42,831 nt of DNA from an uncultured Saprospiraceae bacterium (GCA_937951685.1 CALFBG010000059.1:1-42831), one strand, 5' to 3'. Shown: positions 8,201 through 17,776, counted from the stretch's first letter. The notes: generated by a model from the letters alone, not told the origin. Numbers and translations are program-made.

Positions 8201-11200
8201 TATGGCCACGAATGTTGTTTTTGGTGATCTTAATAATTATCCATTAGTTACGCCAAATGATTGTAACTGGAGTATCGTAGTTACTTTTAGAGTAGAGGAT
8301 GATTGTGATAATTCTTCCACAACAACTTCTACCTTCTTTATTACGGATACCACGGATCCAACTATTTTTGCGGCACCAGCAGATGTTACGGTGGAGTGCA
8401 ATAATGTTCCTGGAGAAACGATTCTTCCTGCAACGGATAATTGCGATGCTTTCGTTTTTGTCGCTTTAGAAGCAGATACAACGCTAGGGAATTGTCCTGG
8501 TAACTATGTTGTAATGAGACGTTGGATTGCCGTTGATGATTGTGATAACCGAGATACGGTTTCACAAACGATTACGGTACAAGACCTTACGGCTCCAATG
8601 TTAGCGAACGTACCTAGTGATCTTACGATTTCTTGTGATTCGGTTCCCATGGCTTCTACTATGGTTACGGCAACGGATAATTGTGATGCTACTCCGATGG
8701 TCACTTTTAATGAAAATTCAACACAAACGGCGACGGGAGCTTGTTCCGACTTTAATTATGTAATCTCAAGAACTTGGACGGCGACGGATAATTGTGGAAA
8801 TGAGCTAATGTCGACTCAAATTATTACGGTAGAAGACAAAAAAGATCCGACCTTCACGGTACCGGGACCAGCTACAGTTGATTGTGATGAGGCTGGCAAC
8901 CTAAACGTTACGGGACAACCGACGAACATTATGGACGTTTGTGATCCAAATCCTTCGGTTACTTTTACAGATGTTATCATGGGAGGTACTTGCACCAATG
9001 AATATGTGATTACCAGAACGTGGATCGTAGAAGATGCTTGTAGCAATCGAACGACACAAGTGCAAGTGATCACGGTAGAAGATAATGATGCTCCTATTTT
9101 CATTACAGGAGGAATGGCACAAGATGTAGATTTACAGTGTGGTCCTTCCGGTGACGGAATGATTATTTTTGATGAATGGATTACGGAACATGGTGGTGCG
9201 ACGGCAACAGATAATTGTTCGCCAGAAAATACTTTAGTCTGGTATGCATTAGATCCAGGTGCTTATACCTTAAATGATCCAAGTACTTATGCAGCCGCAG
9301 CAGTAACGACAATGAATAGTCCAACTTGCCCAACGGCAACGCCTGGCGTATATCAATCTACGACGGTTGATTTCGTAGTATTGGATGAATGTGGAAATCC
9401 TGCCGTGTCTACAGCTACCTTTAGAATCTTAGATACTTCTCCTCCAGTATTTACATCCTGTCCTTCTAACGTAACGGTTGATACTGATCCTGGACTTTGT
9501 CAAGCAGATTTTATCTTAGCTACTCCAGTGGTGATTGACGCTTGTGATAATACGGTTGGAATGCCTTCTTTCCAAGCTACCGCACCTATCTTTTCAAATA
9601 ACCCGGGTGATATTGAATTGCCAGTGAATACCGTAGTCTTAACTTTTACAGGACTACCGACCGCACCGAACTCAATTACTTTCCCTGTACTCTTAACGAT
9701 TGATTTGAATAATGTAGACGGAGAAGAACCAACAGAATTCTTTACGATTATAGGAGAAGATGGAACAAACTTAGGAACAACGCTACCAACTAATGATGGT
9801 GCTAATCCTCCTAATCCATTACAGTGTGGAAATTCTTCTACGGTAATTACAAGCTTAAGTCCGGGGCAAGTAAATGCTTGGGCAAGTGATGGACAAATTA
9901 CAATTACTTTAGTTCCAAATATTCCAACGAATCAACCTGGTCAATTTGCGATCAATGATATTTGTGGAAATAGCTCGGTGACGGGTACCTTTGATTTGAA
10001 TACATTGAGTCCATTAGGAATCAATTATGAATATAGCATTAACGGTGGAACGAGAATCGCCGTTGATCCAATCGTAGCCGTTACGGAAACACTTCCTGGT
10101 GGTACCAACACGATTGTTTACTACGCTACCGATTGCGCTGGTAACGAAGCAACTTGCAGCTACTCTGTAACCGTTGAAGATAACGAAGATCCTACGATTA
10201 CTTGTCCAGCTAGTTTCACGGTACCTTCGGCAGATTGTTCGCCGATAGTCGTAAGCTTACCCTTACCAACGGGAATTTCTGACAATTGTGGATTTGGAAA
10301 TGATTATAATAATGACGCAGGATTACAAACGCTATCCTTCACAGAGCATCCTAATATTGATGGCTTTATCGCAGATGATGTTTTCCATGATTTCTTTGGA
10401 ACGACTCCTCCACCGGTAAGTGATGGAACACTTACAGTATCTTTAAAAGGAGATATTGATAATCCTAGCAATGAATACTTTACCATTATAGATGAAGATG
10501 GTAATATTATTGGACAAACTGCTGCAGGACCAGATTGTGCAGGTTTTACCACAACTACTTTCACGATTCCGCAAGCAAAATTATTAGCTTGGGCTTCTGA
10601 TGGTGTAGTTAAATTTTTCGCAGAAGCAAATGTTACGACAGGAATTACTGCTGGTGCGGACGGAGATTGGAACAACGACGACGAAGGAATCAATCCTTGT
10701 GTCGCACCGGGTACTTTCAACGGTACAGAAACTACCATTCAGGATGGTGGAAATACACAAATGAATATGCAGTTGCAATACTTTGCAACTACGATTGCTT
10801 ACGCTTTAGACGGTCCAACGACAATCGGCTTTAGTGGATTTCCAAATGACGGTACCGAACCAGAAGTAACTTTAAGTCCTGGTGTATACGCAGTAACTTA
10901 CGGCGTCACGGATGCGAATGGTAATACGGAAACTTGTACTTATAATATTACCGTAGGTACACCAACTTTACCAACACCAACGGTAGTCGTTACGACGGCA
11001 CCGAATTGCCCTGGAGACTTAGTAACCTTAACGGAAACTTCAGGCTACACAGGTACGAATCCAAACTGGATTTGGTACGAAGTAGGAACGGGAGGAATTG
11101 ATCCAGTGATTGCCACGACAACGACGCCAACCGTAACGTTCCCTTCTAATCCAGGGGTGACGGAATACTACGTAATTATTGCAGATCAAGATTGTACTTC

Positions 11201-14200
11201 TGATGTTTCTGCGTTCATCACTGTAGATGGTGGTGCAGCTTTAGTAGAACCAATTTTATCCGCGACACCATCGGTAGCATGTGTAGGAGAAGATATTGTG
11301 CTATCCGTTGATAACATTCAGTCAGATTGGACAGATTATGCTTGGGTAGGACCAAATAATTATATGGGAAGTACGGCTTTCCCACCAGTCATTCAGAATG
11401 CTTCGACTTTTGTATCTGGGGTTTATACCTTGACGGTAACGAATACCGCAGGTTGCACCATCTCTGGTAACGTCACCGTTCAAATTAATGCAGCGCCTGC
11501 TCAACCTACGATTACGAGCAACTCGCCATTATGTGATGGAGATGATTTAGTTTTAACTACAAATTCAGTTTGTGAAATGTATATGTGGGTAGGGCCTGAT
11601 GGCAATAGTCCTTCTTCCTCCTCCAATCCTTTATTACAAACGACAACAAATACAACAACGATTCCGCCAGGGAATACCGCTTACGATGCTGGTATGTGGA
11701 CGGTTATCTGTGTCAATGCAAATGGATGTACTTCTGAGCCTGCTGCACCAATCAACGTAGAGATTACAAATCCAATTACGCTCGCACCATCAAATAATGG
11801 TCCGCTGTGTGTAGGAGATAATCTTGAGCTAACGGTAGGAACAAGCCCCGGAGCAACTTACTTGTGGACAGGACCTAATAACTATTCGTCCTCACTTCCA
11901 AACCCAGTTATTCCAAATGTCTCTCAAGCAAACGGAGGTGTTTATAAGGTAACAGTTACGGATGCCAATGGCTGTGTCGGAACGGGATCAACAGTTGTTT
12001 CTATTCAAATGGCACCAGTCGTTACAGCAGTTAGTAACGATGGTTCTCCCTGTGTCACTGGCGCAGAAGATATTCGCTTAGCAGTGAGTGTTTTCCCTCC
12101 AGACCCAGGAACGTATACTTACGAATGGATAGGTCCAAATACTTTCTTCTCAGTAGATAGTATGCCTACATTACCAACGGGTACTTCTTTCGATAATGGT
12201 TCTTATACGGTTGTTGTTACGAATGCGGCAGGTTGTGTCTCTAATGCTTTAACTACAGTAGTGAATGTGTCAGACGCACCAACAACGCCAACGATTACCA
12301 CTGCGGATCAATTTTTATGTGAAGGAGAATCATTATCCTTAACGACTAACGGTTACGTTGGATCAAGTGTTACTTATACTTGGACGACTCCGCTGGGTAC
12401 ACAGACGACAACCGTACCAAGTTTGATGATTCCAAATGTAACTGGAATCAATGCGGGGAACTACTCCGTTGCGGTTACCGTAGATGGTTGTGATTCAAAT
12501 CCATCAAACTCGATTAATGTTACTGTTTCTGCAACGCCAGAACCACCGATTGCCATGCACAATGGTCCAGTTTGTGAAGGGGAAACGATTCAATTGACAA
12601 CGACTTTTATTCCGGGAGCTACTTATGAGTGGACTGGACCAGGAGCGTTTAACTCGTCGATTTTCAATCCAATTATTCCAGGTGCTACGGAAGTTAACGA
12701 AGGACTTTATCAAGTACGAATTATTATTAATGGTTGCGCGTCTAATTTCTCTGCGCCCGTATTTGTAGAAGTAAATCCTTCACCAGGTATTCCTACGGTA
12801 GTTAATAATGGTCCGATCTGTATTGATAATGCAGGTGCTTCGGTTACCTTATCCGTTACGGCAGCTTCTGCAACACCGGGTGCTTCTTATAGCTGGTTTG
12901 ATGCAGCAACGGGAACACAAGTAGGTGGACCAACGACTAGTTTGAACTTTACTTTAATGGACTTTACGAATTATACGAACGGAACGTTTGATTTTTATGC
13001 TACAGCAGCATTGAATGGTTGTGTTTCTACTATCTCTATTCCTACGGCAGTGGAAATGAATACGATTCCGAATACAGTAGCCTTTGCGGGTACAGACGAG
13101 CAAATTTGTAATGGAACTTCTACAGCCTTGAATGCAGAAGCACCAACAATTGGTACTGGAACGTGGACACAAACGGGAGGACCGACTGCAATTATTGCTA
13201 ACCCAACGGCAGCGAATACTTCGATCAATGGTTTAACCGCTGGTCAAAGTTATACCTTCACTTGGACACTCTCAAACGGAGCTTGTGGCGCTTACAGCAG
13301 TGATGATGTAATCATTACGGTGATTAGTACGGGAGAATTAGCTGAAGCGGGTGACAACATTAATTTATGTAATACAAATAGTACAACGCTAAATGCAACC
13401 GCCTCTGGTACTGGAGCAGTTGGAACATGGACACAACCTGCTTCTCAACAAGCATTAGGAGTGACAATTACCAATGCGGCTGATCCAAATACTACCGTAA
13501 CGAATTTACAACCTGGAAGTGTTTATACATTTACTTGGACTTTAGCAACGGTAGCTTGTGGGGTACTCGACGATGATCAAGTGATTGTTACGGTCGAAGA
13601 GAATAGTGTGGAAGCTTATGCAGGAGAAGACTTTACGGATTGTGGTCAAGGCGCGATACAATTATCAGCGGCAACACCAACGAGTGGTACTGGAACTTGG
13701 ACGGTAAATGATCCGACGATTAATATCGTAGCACCAAATCAACCGACTACAACGGTGACGGGATTAAACCCTGGTGTTTATACATTTACTTGGACGTTAG
13801 ATAATGGTTCTTGTGGGACGACTCAGGATGATATTGTTGTTACTTTTGAAACCAGTCCAATAACTGCGGATGATCAATTCAATGTTCCATTTGGAACAAC
13901 GATTCAGTTAGATGTAACGACGAATGATGATTTACCAACGGGTGCTTTTACAATCAATATTGTTAGCCAACCACAGTTTGGTACGTTACTAAGTCTGGGT
14001 AACGGAACATACAGTTATTTACCGAATCAGGGTTATGTAGGAGGAGATGAATTTACGTACGAGATTTGTAGTAATGCTTGTCCGGATGATTGTTCTACAC
14101 CATCTTTAGTGACGTTGACTATCGGAGACGATGCAAGTTGTGTCATTCCTACAATCATTACACCGAACAATGATAATATCAACGATCGTTTTGAAATCCC

Positions 14201-14405
14201 TTGTTTATCAACGGGTAAATTTCCAACAAACGAAGTTGCTATTTTCAATCAATGGGGAGATGAGGTTTACCGTTCTGCGCCGTACCAAAATGATTGGCAA
14301 GGAACTTACAACGGAGAAGATCTTCCGGCAGGTACTTATTTCTTTGTTGTAGACTTAGGAAATGGAGAAAAACCAACATCTGGTTTCTTACAGATTGAAC
14401 GTTAA
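5238..14405 (+). CDS. Giant multi-domain secreted adhesin-like protein with type B T9SS sorting domain
   Basis: A 3055-residue surface or secreted protein in one uninterrupted frame. Residues 1-29 form a signal peptide (cut near NLTAQ). About 118-1914 hold 16 HYR-like Ig-fold modules, each opening with a D-x-x-x-P pattern and carrying ATDNC or TDxCGN pairs. About 1914-2610 hold eight Ig-like modules of the pattern CxGDxLxLT...YxWxGP...GxYxVxVTxxxGC. About 2612-2874 hold three AGxDxxxC...GTGTW modules, followed by a cadherin-like domain (TADDQFNVPFGTTIQLDVTTND) at about 2874-2965. The last ~85 residues are the gliding-motility type C-terminal domain (IITPNNDNINDRFEIPC, FNQWGDEVYRS, LPAGTYFFVVD), which directs export by T9SS as type B cargo. 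Modules 15 and 16 each contain an inserted domain. The PorP/SprF gene follows. The role is probably adhesion or surface-layer formation; no enzyme domain is visible. Confidence 0.93.
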   Translation: MKNRLQRGTWLTLLVLTCLFGVQKNLTAQDFIFNYTGPDVITMDNQCKAILNWGMFTPTVSPAHPLDGQAITFFDIDNITGGYSVNDTIPVGQVVDITYLALDNQGNDSTFTFTISFVDDTDPEFDLASMPADASYACMANVPMAPNVSTLVATDNCPPFGGTSNGVTITYDGETTPPTACNGATFTRTWTVTDAANNTSQYTQTITIDGDSTPPTITGNPVSATEDCATADYATWLAAQRAAFTAVDNGCGLAALTDDAPATINTNCETVDVVFTATDQCGLTSSVTVTYTVEDNDDPVITPPATTAVTIQCTGVPSDPITQIMNYAQNNLAVTDNCGTVTWANDFTGLNGGCGGTTGTAAVTYTASDGCGNTDDVTINFTVDDSNPPNIIMGAVDTIVICDGTGNMTELTTWLNNRAGSVATDICTPLSGITSSLQLTTGVPTTPAAIQNALQTQLANGCGALVTVRFAYADACGNMSTSDADFEVIDNTSPIWAVPAQDITVECDGTADPNGEIAAWLMNNGGGTVDDECSNVSVSNNYAGLTMAGCSPATGSAMVIFTAMDQCNNMVVDSAMVTVDDTTPAMLGNIPAAVTINCGDAIPGDPGNITAMDACEGDLSGIVGFSQGALVVGACPNTGTITNTWTVTDACGNPAQATQIITIEDNMGAMFTGVPMAVSVECGDPVPGDAGTVVATDVCQGDITANIVFTQGALDNTGACPNTGTITNTWTVTDACGNTTMTSQLITITDNTDPVITMGAANMMVECDGTGNTAQLNAWLNNNGGATATDNCNMVTWTNMLVGMNPSCNGTINTFTYEFTAMDECGNDMSSTSADFIIMDTTAPTISTMAANITVECEDPNGISLMDWAATHGGAIATDNCTTIDDTHWSFVASPPVQGCLNTFTQTVVFTVTDECGLSASTTANYVLQDKISPQIFPTSSNKTEECDGVDDINSLLAWIDSQGGAMATDGCSMAQWIDFDYVTSDGDMATNVVFGDLNNYPLVTPNDCNWSIVVTFRVEDDCDNSSTTTSTFFITDTTDPTIFAAPADVTVECNNVPGETILPATDNCDAFVFVALEADTTLGNCPGNYVVMRRWIAVDDCDNRDTVSQTITVQDLTAPMLANVPSDLTISCDSVPMASTMVTATDNCDATPMVTFNENSTQTATGACSDFNYVISRTWTATDNCGNELMSTQIITVEDKKDPTFTVPGPATVDCDEAGNLNVTGQPTNIMDVCDPNPSVTFTDVIMGGTCTNEYVITRTWIVEDACSNRTTQVQVITVEDNDAPIFITGGMAQDVDLQCGPSGDGMIIFDEWITEHGGATATDNCSPENTLVWYALDPGAYTLNDPSTYAAAAVTTMNSPTCPTATPGVYQSTTVDFVVLDECGNPAVSTATFRILDTSPPVFTSCPSNVTVDTDPGLCQADFILATPVVIDACDNTVGMPSFQATAPIFSNNPGDIELPVNTVVLTFTGLPTAPNSITFPVLLTIDLNNVDGEEPTEFFTIIGEDGTNLGTTLPTNDGANPPNPLQCGNSSTVITSLSPGQVNAWASDGQITITLVPNIPTNQPGQFAINDICGNSSVTGTFDLNTLSPLGINYEYSINGGTRIAVDPIVAVTETLPGGTNTIVYYATDCAGNEATCSYSVTVEDNEDPTITCPASFTVPSADCSPIVVSLPLPTGISDNCGFGNDYNNDAGLQTLSFTEHPNIDGFIADDVFHDFFGTTPPPVSDGTLTVSLKGDIDNPSNEYFTIIDEDGNIIGQTAAGPDCAGFTTTTFTIPQAKLLAWASDGVVKFFAEANVTTGITAGADGDWNNDDEGINPCVAPGTFNGTETTIQDGGNTQMNMQLQYFATTIAYALDGPTTIGFSGFPNDGTEPEVTLSPGVYAVTYGVTDANGNTETCTYNITVGTPTLPTPTVVVTTAPNCPGDLVTLTETSGYTGTNPNWIWYEVGTGGIDPVIATTTTPTVTFPSNPGVTEYYVIIADQDCTSDVSAFITVDGGAALVEPILSATPSVACVGEDIVLSVDNIQSDWTDYAWVGPNNYMGSTAFPPVIQNASTFVSGVYTLTVTNTAGCTISGNVTVQINAAPAQPTITSNSPLCDGDDLVLTTNSVCEMYMWVGPDGNSPSSSSNPLLQTTTNTTTIPPGNTAYDAGMWTVICVNANGCTSEPAAPINVEITNPITLAPSNNGPLCVGDNLELTVGTSPGATYLWTGPNNYSSSLPNPVIPNVSQANGGVYKVTVTDANGCVGTGSTVVSIQMAPVVTAVSNDGSPCVTGAEDIRLAVSVFPPDPGTYTYEWIGPNTFFSVDSMPTLPTGTSFDNGSYTVVVTNAAGCVSNALTTVVNVSDAPTTPTITTADQFLCEGESLSLTTNGYVGSSVTYTWTTPLGTQTTTVPSLMIPNVTGINAGNYSVAVTVDGCDSNPSNSINVTVSATPEPPIAMHNGPVCEGETIQLTTTFIPGATYEWTGPGAFNSSIFNPIIPGATEVNEGLYQVRIIINGCASNFSAPVFVEVNPSPGIPTVVNNGPICIDNAGASVTLSVTAASATPGASYSWFDAATGTQVGGPTTSLNFTLMDFTNYTNGTFDFYATAALNGCVSTISIPTAVEMNTIPNTVAFAGTDEQICNGTSTALNAEAPTIGTGTWTQTGGPTAIIANPTAANTSINGLTAGQSYTFTWTLSNGACGAYSSDDVIITVISTGELAEAGDNINLCNTNSTTLNATASGTGAVGTWTQPASQQALGVTITNAADPNTTVTNLQPGSVYTFTWTLATVACGVLDDDQVIVTVEENSVEAYAGEDFTDCGQGAIQLSAATPTSGTGTWTVNDPTINIVAPNQPTTTVTGLNPGVYTFTWTLDNGSCGTTQDDIVVTFETSPITADDQFNVPFGTTIQLDVTTNDDLPTGAFTINIVSQPQFGTLLSLGNGTYSYLPNQGYVGGDEFTYEICSNACPDDCSTPSLVTLTIGDDASCVIPTIITPNNDNINDRFEIPCLSTGKFPTNEVAIFNQWGDEVYRSAPYQNDWQGTYNGEDLPAGTYFFVVDLGNGEKPTSGFLQIER

Positions 14406-14416
14406 TCAAGGATATA

Positions 14417-14452
14417 TTGAGCAAAGTAGCTTAGCTACTTTGCTCAATTTTA
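14417..14452 (+). terminator. Terminator after the giant gene
   Basis: A perfect 15-bp inverted repeat (TTGAGCAAAGTAGCT and its complement, separated by one base) at 14417-14447 is followed by TTTTA. It may separate the giant gene from the PorP/SprF gene or set their relative expression. Confidence 0.8.
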
Positions 14453-14529
14453 AAAATATTTTAAAGCAATACCTATTCTCGCTAGGATCAAGATTGTACT
14501 TAGCGCAAAATTAAATAAATAATAAACAG

Positions 14530-15483
14530 ATGAAAAAGATAATTTTTACAACGGTATTCTCTTTTGCTTTTTTGTTGGGTATGGCACAGCAAGAACAGCA
14601 ATACACCCAGTTTATGTACAATAAATTAGGTCTTAATCCAGGCTACGCGGGAAGTCGAGAAGCTACTTGCCTGACTGGAATTTATCGAACACAATGGATT
14701 GGTTTGGAAGGAGCACCTACTACCCAGATGGTTAGCCTCAACATGCCTTTGTTGAATCGACGAATTGGGGTGGGATTGAATATTGCGAGAAACACAATTG
14801 GTATTTCAGAGCGTTGGACGGTTGATGCAATGTATGCTTACCGTTTGCGGTTGGGAAGAGGAACCTTAGGAATTGGAATCCAAGGTTCTATTCGCTACGT
14901 TGGAATGGACTATTCGGATAGCCGTTTAGTGGGGACTCGACCGATTGGAACGGATGGCAGTATTCCCGTCGGAGAGAAAAGTAAATATTTACCTAATTTT
15001 GGTGGTGGATTATACTACAGCACAGAACGATTCTATATCGGTCTTTCTGCTCCTAGATTCCTAAAAAATAGTATTGACTTCAGTGAAGTATCGGACATAG
15101 AATCGAAAGAAGTAGATCACATTTATATGATGGCGGGAGTATTATTTGCGTTGAGCGACAAGGTCGATTTTCAACCACAATTCTTAATGAAATACGCTGA
15201 CAACTCTCCTTTAGATGTTGATGTAAATGCAAGTTTGATTTTTGTGGATAAATATACCGTAGGATTAACGTACCGTTTAGGTGGTTCTACCGTTACGGGA
15301 GGTGGAGAATCTCTCGACTTATTATTAGGTGCACAATTAACCGATCAGTTTTTGTTTGGATTATCGTACGATATTACTTTATCAGAAATTAAAGAATACA
15401 GTAACGGAAGTGTGGAAGCAGTAGTAAGATATTGCTTTGGAAGTTCGGAAGGAGAAGATATTATCAACCCAAGATTTTTCTAA
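14530..15483 (+). CDS. PorP/SprF family type IX secretion outer-membrane protein
   Basis: A 317-residue outer-membrane beta-barrel of the PorP/SprF family. The N-terminal signal peptide ends near LLGMAQQ, followed by the family hallmark QQYTQFMYNKLGLNPGYAG and YRTQWIGLEGAPTTQ; the rest shows alternating barrel strands (RRIGVGLNIARNTIG, LGIGIQGSIRYVGMDYSD, KYTVGLTYRLGG) and ends in an aromatic residue (RFF), as barrels do. Family members are needed for surface display of type B cargo such as SprB, and typically sit directly after the gene for a protein with the gliding-motility C-terminal domain, exactly as here. The start at 14530 gives a clean signal peptide. It is probably the dedicated partner of the preceding giant protein, which is inference from context. 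Confidence 0.93.
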   Translation: MKKIIFTTVFSFAFLLGMAQQEQQYTQFMYNKLGLNPGYAGSREATCLTGIYRTQWIGLEGAPTTQMVSLNMPLLNRRIGVGLNIARNTIGISERWTVDAMYAYRLRLGRGTLGIGIQGSIRYVGMDYSDSRLVGTRPIGTDGSIPVGEKSKYLPNFGGGLYYSTERFYIGLSAPRFLKNSIDFSEVSDIESKEVDHIYMMAGVLFALSDKVDFQPQFLMKYADNSPLDVDVNASLIFVDKYTVGLTYRLGGSTVTGGGESLDLLLGAQLTDQFLFGLSYDITLSEIKEYSNGSVEAVVRYCFGSSEGEDIINPRFF

Positions 15484-15517
15484 GTACATCATTATTTATG
15501 ATGACAGTAAATAAAAT

Positions 15518-15616
15518 AAAGTCGTACCACTTCTTCGTTCAGTAAGCAGATGCCCAAAGTTGAGATTTCTGATCCTATTTTGGATGCCTATTTAGCAAGA
15601 GTTGTTGTACGACTTT
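15518..15616. repeat. Inverted repeat pair in the PorP-OmpA gap
   Basis: AAAGTCGTAC at 15518-15527 is the exact complement of GTACGACTTT at 15607-15616, with partly matching A/T-rich flanks. The pair encloses about 80 bp. It could be a long-range stem in the OmpA-gene leader or the ends of a small non-autonomous element. No second copy was noticed in the window. Confidence 0.5.
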
Positions 15617-15646
15617 TATTTAACAATTAGTATTAAAATCCTCACG

Positions 15647-17710
15647 ATGAAGATATATAATATTCTAAGCCTAATTTTACTTTGCAGCCTTGTAAGCATT
15701 AATGGATATGCGCAGCAAAGTTCCAAATCTAAATCATCGAAAACGGTTTATGAAAAGGGAGGAGCAGTAGAATTGATCAATACAAAACAGATTAACACAA
15801 CTGAACTTGAGTTTTCGCCTACGTATTATCAAAACGGTATCGTCTACGCAACTTCTCGTTATAAGAATGGGGAAAGAGATAAAAAAATTAACGAAACCTA
15901 CTTCGAATTATTCTACGCAGAAATGGATGCGAATGGCCTACCCGCTAATCCTAAATCTTTTTCCATTGAAGTTAATTCTGCTTTACACGAAGGTCCTGTG
16001 ACTTTTAATCGTGCTTTTGACGTGATGTACTTCACGCGTAATAATATGAAAAAAGGATTGCGAAAAGCAGATGCTAAGGGCGTAACAAGATTGAAAATAT
16101 ACGAGGCACAAAAAGGAAAAACGGACTGGGATAATGTAAAAGAATTGCCATTCAACAGTGCAGAATTTTCTTCGGCACATCCAACTTTATCTGCCGATGG
16201 TCGAAAATTATACTTTGCCTCCGACCGACCGGGCGGTATGGGTGGAATGGATATCTACGTAGTCGAAAAAAATGGAGCGCAATGGTCAACACCCAAGAAC
16301 CTTGGTCCAAAAATCAATACGGATAAAAATGAAGCTTTCCCTTTTATCCACAGTAGTGGAAATCTTTTCTTCTCTTCCAATGGTCTTGCTGGTGCGGGTG
16401 GATTAGATATTTTTATTGCCGATTTAAAAGAGGAAGATAATATCACTGTTTATAACTTAGGAGAACCCTTTAATTCTTCGGAAGATGATCTAGGTTTAAT
16501 TCTCGATCCTACGGGCACGACGGGATATTTCACTTCTGCCAGAAGTGGCGGTGCGGGTAAAGATGATATTTATCGGTTTACGGCGGAAAATGGCATTTTT
16601 GGGAATACGAAAGCCAATATGATTGATGCTACCTTAGTTGTTTTTGATAAAAAGTCACAAGAACGTTTGAGAAATGCAACGGTTAGAGTATTTGAAAAAA
16701 CACAAGATGGATTTATCGGTGGAGGGAATAGTCTTTACGAAGCAGTATTACTTCCCGTAACGGAAGGTTCTTCGGAACTAGTCTTCAAATTAATTCGAAA
16801 AGACGCTGGTGCACTTGGTGATCCAGATCGAATTACAAATGTAGAAGGAGAGGCAAATTACCCCTTTTTAGGAGAACGGCAGTACTTGATCGTCGTAGAA
16901 AAAGAAGGATATAAAAACAATGAGATGGCTTATTCCACCATTGGCAATCAAGGAGAAATTTTGATTTCGATTCCATTAGAAAAAACGAGTTGTAATACCT
17001 TAGCCGGAGTTGTTAAGAATAGCCGTGACGGAGCGATTGTGCCCAATGCAGTGGTTAGAATTGTTAATGAATGCGACGGGACAGAAGAAGCAATCGTTAC
17101 GAATAATCAAGGTAGCTTTAGTTACTGTATGGCACCTGGTTGTGGCTATCGTTTGACGGGAGTGAAAGAGCGTTATGCAAGTATTACAACAAGTATTACG
17201 GCCGATAATAATCTCAACGATTTAACCAAAGAAGTGTTATTAAAGCCAATGAGTAATGAAAATACTTTGGGGCCGAATACCATCAATGCCGGAACAATGA
17301 TCGTTTTAGAAAAGATTTATTACGATTTCAATAAATCCTATATTCGTACAGGAGCCGCGCGTGAATTAGATGAATTATTAGCAATGATGCAACGTTATCC
17401 TAGTATGGAAATTGAATTGCGTTCTCATACCGATTCAAGAGGTGGTACGCGTTATAATAGAAAATTGTCTCAGCGTAGAGCAGATGCGGCAAAGCAATAT
17501 TTGCTATCACGTGGAATTAGTGCTAATCGAGTCCAAGCCGTTGGTTTTGGCGAAACGGAACTCAGAAACCGTTGTACGGACGGTGTGGATTGCACCGAAG
17601 AAGAGCATCAATATAATCGTAGAACGGAAGTTTACGTTACTAAAATTAATAATCAAATACAGGTAGAATACGAAGATAACGCACCTAAGATTATTGATAA
17701 GAAAGATTAG
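15647..17710 (+). CDS. OmpA family protein with PD40/WD40-like repeats and carboxypeptidase-regulatory-like domain
   Basis: A 687-residue envelope protein counted from ATG 15647, which gives a clean signal peptide (MKIYNILSLILLC...GYAQQ); an upstream in-frame start at 15602 would spoil it. About residues 60-330 contain PD40 beta-propeller blades (LSADGRKLYFASDRPGGMGG, FFSSNGLAGAGGLDIFIADL, GYFTSARSGGAGKDDIYRF). Around 335-540 lie two Ig-like/carboxypeptidase-regulatory-like stretches (TLAGVVKNSRDGAIVPNAVV). About 555-675 form an OmpA C-terminal peptidoglycan-binding domain with IYYDFNKSYIR, the binding HTDSRG and LSQRRADAAKQYL motifs. The domain set resembles PorE-type T9SS proteins that link secretion components to peptidoglycan. 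Its place behind the PorP/SprF gene supports a role in anchoring that partner. A strong terminator follows. Confidence 0.92.
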   Translation: MKIYNILSLILLCSLVSINGYAQQSSKSKSSKTVYEKGGAVELINTKQINTTELEFSPTYYQNGIVYATSRYKNGERDKKINETYFELFYAEMDANGLPANPKSFSIEVNSALHEGPVTFNRAFDVMYFTRNNMKKGLRKADAKGVTRLKIYEAQKGKTDWDNVKELPFNSAEFSSAHPTLSADGRKLYFASDRPGGMGGMDIYVVEKNGAQWSTPKNLGPKINTDKNEAFPFIHSSGNLFFSSNGLAGAGGLDIFIADLKEEDNITVYNLGEPFNSSEDDLGLILDPTGTTGYFTSARSGGAGKDDIYRFTAENGIFGNTKANMIDATLVVFDKKSQERLRNATVRVFEKTQDGFIGGGNSLYEAVLLPVTEGSSELVFKLIRKDAGALGDPDRITNVEGEANYPFLGERQYLIVVEKEGYKNNEMAYSTIGNQGEILISIPLEKTSCNTLAGVVKNSRDGAIVPNAVVRIVNECDGTEEAIVTNNQGSFSYCMAPGCGYRLTGVKERYASITTSITADNNLNDLTKEVLLKPMSNENTLGPNTINAGTMIVLEKIYYDFNKSYIRTGAARELDELLAMMQRYPSMEIELRSHTDSRGGTRYNRKLSQRRADAAKQYLLSRGISANRVQAVGFGETELRNRCTDGVDCTEEEHQYNRRTEVYVTKINNQIQVEYEDNAPKIIDKKD

Positions 17711-17776
17711 GTACACGCTAATAAAATTGAACCGTACTTAACTTGTAGAGCGCTAAGCAATCAGCATCAGTACTAG

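Noticed and set aside
5871-14248. Many minus-strand open frames inside the giant gene
   Set aside because: They mirror the biased codons of the plus-strand gene (Thr, Asn, Asp rich), lack starts with ribosome sites and match no family.
5238-14405. Repeated DNA that might suggest a CRISPR array or satellite
   Set aside because: The repetition follows protein modules of 75-130 residues with varied sequence in one open frame; there are no short identical repeats with unique spacers.
15550-15630. 26-codon frame starting MPKVEISDP in the PorP-OmpA gap
   Set aside because: Too short to judge, overlaps an inverted repeat and has no clear ribosome site.
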